This document shows positions 61,216 through 64,000 of a DNA stretch of 64,000 nucleotides, in pieces; position 1 is the first letter of the stretch, and the number at the start of each line of letters is the position of its first letter. The stretch covers positions 121,866-185,865 of the forward strand of contig NZ_AZRW02000009.1 of NCBI RefSeq assembly GCF_000512695.2, in the 5' to 3' direction. The translations under genes were made by a program, and so were the position numbers. This stretch comes from Pseudomonas sp. QTF5 (lineage in GTDB: Bacteria > Pseudomonadota > Gammaproteobacteria > Pseudomonadales > Pseudomonadaceae). The notes below the pieces were generated by a model that made no database searches, had not been told where the DNA came from, and saw nothing but the letters and a program-made list of their open reading frames with translations.

Positions 61216-62005
61216 CTTCGGCGAGCTCCTTGATAAAGTAAGAGTGCAAATAGTCGTTGAGCTTGCGCGAGGCTTGAGGCGCAGGTCCCTGCGTAGCGAA
61301 AGCCTGTGGGTCTATATCGGCCCCGACACGAAAACTGAAGTGCACGCGGCGTTTGGGGATCCGATACCAGGGTTCGGCCTTGGTCAGTGTGGTCGGGCTG
61401 ACCTTGATGATCACCGGGGTGAGGATTCTCGCACCGCGCAGGGCGATTGCCGCGCCCCCCCGATGAAAGGCCGGCGGTTTACCGGGTTGGGTGCGGGTGC
61501 CTTCGGGGAAAATGATCAGGGTCTGACCGCTTTTCAGCGCATCGGCAGCGGCGTCGAGCATGTCCATGCTTCCGTCGTTGCTGATGTAGTCGGTGCGACG
61601 TAGCGGACCGCGGGTGAACGGATTTTCCCAGAGGCTTTTCTTGACCACGCAGTTGGCGTGGCCCACCAGGCCGATCAGGAACACCACATCGATCAGCGAG
61701 GGGTGGTTGGCGACGATCATCTGGCCTGGCCGTCCGAGCTTGTCTGCCCCCTGAATATCGTAGGTCAGTACGCCAGTGCGAGCCATGAAACGAATGAAAA
61801 ACCAGAAACAGCGGCTGACCGTCTGTCGTGCCCGCTGACGATGGGCCAGGGAGTCTCCCGGCAGGCAGTTCAACAGCGGGAACACCACAAGTCGCAAGCA
61901 TAGGCCGCCCAACCCGAACAGGGTAAAACTTGCGGCAGTGGCCAGCAGGCGCCAGTAATAGGCGTCGCGGTTTTTATCGGTTACGGGTTGCGTTGCCAGG
62001 TCCAT
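61196..62005 (-). CDS. PlsC-like 1-acyl-glycerol-phosphate-type acyltransferase
   Basis: Membrane acyltransferase of 269 residues. The NHxxxxD motif is in VANHPSLIDVVFL (about 110) and the FPEGTRTQPG block binds the acceptor phosphate. One N-terminal membrane segment (ATAASFTLFGLGGLCLRLVV). It may attach the finished polyenoic acid to a glycerol-type lipid, consistent with APE pigments being membrane-bound. The ATG at 62005 (MDLATQPVTDKN) is internal to the end of the previous gene by 25 bases; the longer frame is rejected. Confidence 0.9.
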   Translation of the reverse strand: MDLATQPVTDKNRDAYYWRLLATAASFTLFGLGGLCLRLVVFPLLNCLPGDSLAHRQRARQTVSRCFWFFIRFMARTGVLTYDIQGADKLGRPGQMIVANHPSLIDVVFLIGLVGHANCVVKKSLWENPFTRGPLRRTDYISNDGSMDMLDAAADALKSGQTLIIFPEGTRTQPGKPPAFHRGGAAIALRGARILTPVIIKVSPTTLTKAEPWYRIPKRRVHFSFRVGADIDPQAFATQGPAPQASRKLNDYLHSYFIKELAEDERSAT

Positions 62006-62706
62006 ACACGATTTTTCCAGGCATGTTGGCAGGTTGTCTGTTGGCCGAGCAGGGTACGCAACAGATTCAGGCCATGCGGCCAGTGGGCTTTGGACAACGC
62101 TTGCGAGGTGCTGTTCAGCGACAGCTGCCACTGATTACCGGGCGTGATCAACAGGCCGACCGCATAAGGGAATGGCACATCGTCGATCCAGGCCGAATAG
62201 GCAGCGGGCGGTTGCTCTTCGGTCACTACCAGCAGTACTGCGGGTGCGCCTTCGGCAAGCAGCGCCGCCGCCTCTAGCATGCCGTGTTCAAGGCCATCGC
62301 CGGCCGCGGCGAGGGCGGTCATTTCGCTGGTTTCACCGCGCATGATCGACCACAGTCCAATGACCGCGTTGTGCACCGACAGGCTGAACTGGGTCGGCGA
62401 CAATGGTTGATCGGTCGCCAGATCGCTGAGAATCTCGAAAGTGCGCGGGGTCTCGCCGTGGCGGGAAATAAATACCAACGGTAGGTCCTGGCGGCCATCG
62501 GCCAATGGCCAGCCTACACTGAACGCCATCCGCGCCAGGCGGCTGAGTCGCCGACGTTGCATGGCCGGCAGAAACGACACATCGGGGGCGGCATCGCTGC
62601 GCTCGAGCATGACCGGCTGTCGGCTCCAGGCTTGCCAATCATCCACGCTTTCAAGCCCAGGGGCCCACGCGCGCCATTGGGCGATGTTGAAGTTGATCAC
62701 AGACAT
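61981..62706 (-). CDS. Ketosynthase-like N-terminal protein (chain-length-factor candidate), first gene of the operon
   Basis: Protein of 241 residues of the beta-ketoacyl-synthase-like N-terminal family. FSLSVHNAVIGLWSIMRGE matches the ketosynthase core in shape but has no catalytic Cys at the nucleophile position, and the C-terminal His half is missing. By analogy with chain-length factors it could help a complete ketosynthase set chain length, but this is inference. It is the promoter-proximal gene; a candidate promoter lies about 90 bases upstream at 62797-62825. Confidence 0.85.
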   Translation of the reverse strand: MSVINFNIAQWRAWAPGLESVDDWQAWSRQPVMLERSDAAPDVSFLPAMQRRRLSRLARMAFSVGWPLADGRQDLPLVFISRHGETPRTFEILSDLATDQPLSPTQFSLSVHNAVIGLWSIMRGETSEMTALAAAGDGLEHGMLEAAALLAEGAPAVLLVVTEEQPPAAYSAWIDDVPFPYAVGLLITPGNQWQLSLNSTSQALSKAHWPHGLNLLRTLLGQQTTCQHAWKNRVWTWQRNP

Positions 62707-62796
62707 TTCATCCCGCCCCTGCGGGCTTCCTTTGACGCGGTGAGTCGCAAAGAAACGCAGCTGACCTTACGTGGCGCTTAACGCCGAATGGCGGGC

Positions 62797-62825
62797 ATTA
62801 TCCCGGTGCGGCGGGTGTGTAGCAA
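62797..62825 (-). promoter_or_regulatory. Candidate promoter of the polyene operon
   Basis: On the minus strand ttgcta (62820-62825) and gataat (62797-62802) are separated by exactly 17 bases, predicting a leader of about 85 bases. The perfect palindrome at 62834-62856 lies 8 bases upstream of the -35. Confidence 0.6.
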
Positions 62826-62833
62826 ATGCTGGT

Positions 62834-62856
62834 TACATTTTGCGCAACGAAATGTA
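62834..62856. promoter_or_regulatory. Palindrome upstream of the polyene promoter, candidate activator site
   Basis: Perfect inverted repeat tacattt-N9-aaatgta, centred near -55 of the predicted start. Symmetry and position suit a dimeric regulator. I do not recognise it as the site of a known protein. Confidence 0.5.
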
Positions 62857-63065
62857 CCGTCTCGTTCGCGAAAAAAAGCTGTCGTTTGGCCATGTCCACA
62901 TTGCGTCGGACATGTCTGTCGGCTCGATCGGCTGTCGATGGACGTGTTGGCGGCTTTTCCGTCGGATATTTACCAATGACTGTGTGGTCCCGATGCCAGC
63001 GAGGTAGCTAAGCAGCGCCGTGGACTACTACACTCGGTCATTCTTTGATACACGGAGGTTTTGAC
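62857..63065. other. Intergenic stretch between the polyene operon and parA
   Basis: Short open frames cross this stretch but none has a ribosome site or recognisable product. It must carry the promoter of the parA-like gene. I see no confident -35/-10 pair; tacacggaggttttgac just before 63066 supplies the ribosome site (ggagg). Confidence 0.5.
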
Positions 63066-63836
63066 ATGCGGCGCGTGGTGTTCAATCAGAAAGGTGGCGT
63101 GGGCAAGTCAAGCATTGCCTGTAATCTGGCGGCGGTCAGTGCCAGCGAAGGCTATCGGACGCTGTTGGTGGATCTCGATGCTCAGGCCAACTCCACTCAA
63201 TACCTGACGGGACTCACCGGTGATGATATCCCGATGGGGATCGCTGATTTCTTCAAGCAGACTTTGTCCTCCGGACCGTTCTCGAAGAAAAACCAGGTCG
63301 ACATCTACGAAACCCCATTCGACAACCTTCATGTCGTCACCGCCACCGCTGAGCTGGCTGACTTGCAGCCCAAGCTTGAGGCCAAGCACAAGATCAACAA
63401 GCTGCGCAAATTGCTCGAGGAGCTGGACGGCGATTACGACCGAATCTACCTCGATACGCCGCCAGCGCTGAATTTCTATGCCGTTTCGGCATTGATCGCC
63501 GCTGATCGTGTGCTAATTCCCTTCGACTGCGACAGTTTCTCGCGTCAGGCGTTGTATGGCCTGTTGGCGGAAATCGAAGAATTGAAGGAGGACCACAACG
63601 AAGGGCTGGAAGTTGAAGGCATCGTCGTCAACCAGTTCCAGGCCCGTGCCAGTTTGCCCCAGCAAATCCTCGACGAACTGATCGCCGAAGGGCTGCCGGT
63701 GCTGCCGGTGTACCTGGCCAGTTCGGTACGCATGCGCGAATCCCACCAGGCCAACACACCACTGATCCATCTCGACCCGCGTCACAAACTGACCCAGCAG
63801 TTCGTTGACCTGCACAACCTGCTGGAAAATGCCTGA
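63066..63836 (+). CDS. ParA/MinD-family ATPase without visible partner
   Basis: P-loop ATPase of 256 residues. Deviant Walker [13 protein letters not shown] (Lys about 11 and 16), switch [10 protein letters not shown], Walker [10 protein letters not shown]. Closest in type to ParA proteins that position cargo by gradient on nucleoid or membrane. The ATG at 63066 has ggagg 6-7 bases upstream; the upstream frame start at 63045 lacks one. No parB-like gene or parS site is seen in the window, so it is either monocistronic or partnered by a gene beyond 64000. It is divergent from the polyene operon. Confidence 0.88.
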   Translation: MRRVVFNQKGGVGKSSIACNLAAVSASEGYRTLLVDLDAQANSTQYLTGLTGDDIPMGIADFFKQTLSSGPFSKKNQVDIYETPFDNLHVVTATAELADLQPKLEAKHKINKLRKLLEELDGDYDRIYLDTPPALNFYAVSALIAADRVLIPFDCDSFSRQALYGLLAEIEELKEDHNEGLEVEGIVVNQFQARASLPQQILDELIAEGLPVLPVYLASSVRMRESHQANTPLIHLDPRHKLTQQFVDLHNLLENA

Positions 63837-63862
63837 AATCGCTGTTGTTGGCGCAGAATCCA

Positions 63863-63967
63863 TGTGGGAGCGGCGGTGCGACGATTCGACTTGCTCGCGA
63901 AGGGGTCATAACAGTCAACATCCTCGTTGATTGATAGACCGCTTTCGCGAGCAAGCCCGCTCCCACA
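63863..63967. repeat. REP doublet with one long-arm variant
   Basis: The left arm tgtgggagcggcggtgcgacgattcgacttgctcgcgaa (shown here by its first and last parts: tgtgggagcggcggtgcgac ... cttgctcgcgaa) carries extra bases relative to the right arm cgagcaagcccgctcccaca. The same long arm, inverted, occurs at 48-84. Confidence 0.85.
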
Positions 63968-64000
63968 TCTATGGTTACCCCCTTTTCTGCAATACTGTTT

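Noticed and set aside
62771..63011. Three overlapping 60-78-codon frames before the parA-like gene
   Set aside because: No ribosome site, no family resemblance, and they overlap one another in different frames; the region is better explained as regulatory.

Overview
The window is chromosomal DNA of a Pseudomonas, most likely of the P. fluorescens group. The main reasons are the gene order hslV-hslU-DUF971-phaC1-phaZ-phaC2-phaD/phaFI, the order argS-priA-rpmE-maeB-mrcA/pilMNOPQ-aroKB-(damX-like)-gltBD-hemE, and many REP-type palindromes of the kinds common in that group (tgtgggagcgggcttgctcg..., gatcgttcccacgc...). This assignment rests on recognition of protein families and gene order; no database search was run.

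Layout. (1) 0.2-7.5 kb: the medium-chain-length polyhydroxyalkanoate locus. It holds two phasins (phaI, phaF) facing the convergent operon phaC1-phaZ-phaC2-phaD, followed by a small DUF971 gene. (2) 7.6-14.6 kb, minus strand: the HslUV protease, a SPOR-domain (FtsN-like) protein, arginyl-tRNA synthetase and PriA helicase. (3) 14.8-17.3 kb, plus strand: ribosomal protein L31, a secreted thermonuclease-like protein and a short malic enzyme. (4) 17.5-35.9 kb: PBP1a divergent from the type IV pilus assembly genes pilMNOPQ, then aroK, aroB, a DamX-like AAA/SPOR protein, both subunits of glutamate synthase, and hemE. (5) 36-43.6 kb: a more accessory stretch. It has an MFS exporter with a divergent LysR regulator, a thioredoxin-like ferredoxin, a broken small gene, a three-gene unit (LysR regulator / TenA-like diiron-type enzyme / EamA exporter), and a colicin-type DNase bacteriocin gene that is frameshifted although its immunity gene is intact. 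(6) 43.7-62.7 kb: a roughly 19-kb, 21-gene, tightly overlapping minus-strand operon with the full set of functions of an aryl polyene (APE, xanthomonadin-like) pigment cluster. (7) 63.1-63.8 kb: an orphan ParA-type ATPase, then a REP element at the window edge.

How the APE genes probably work together (inference from families). A MIO-type ammonia-lyase would make an aryl-acrylate starter. The AMP-dependent ligase would load it on one of two acyl carrier proteins. Two ketosynthases, a chain-length-factor-like protein, a ketoreductase and two hot-dog dehydratases (one fused to the ligase) would build the conjugated chain. A methyltransferase and a flavin-dependent halogenase-like enzyme would decorate the ring. 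Acyltransferases and a glycosyltransferase would attach the chain to a lipid or sugar carrier, and the MMPL pump, LolA-like carrier and lipoproteins would move it to the outer membrane. A sigma-70-like promoter with a perfect TACATTT-N9-AAATGTA palindrome just upstream precedes the operon.

The points most worth following up are the halogenase signature enzyme and unusual ammonia-lyase selectivity pair in the APE operon, the LysR/diiron oxidase-like/EamA unit, the broken bacteriocin with intact immunity, and an intrinsic terminator of rpmE that lies inside the signal-peptide codons of the next gene.
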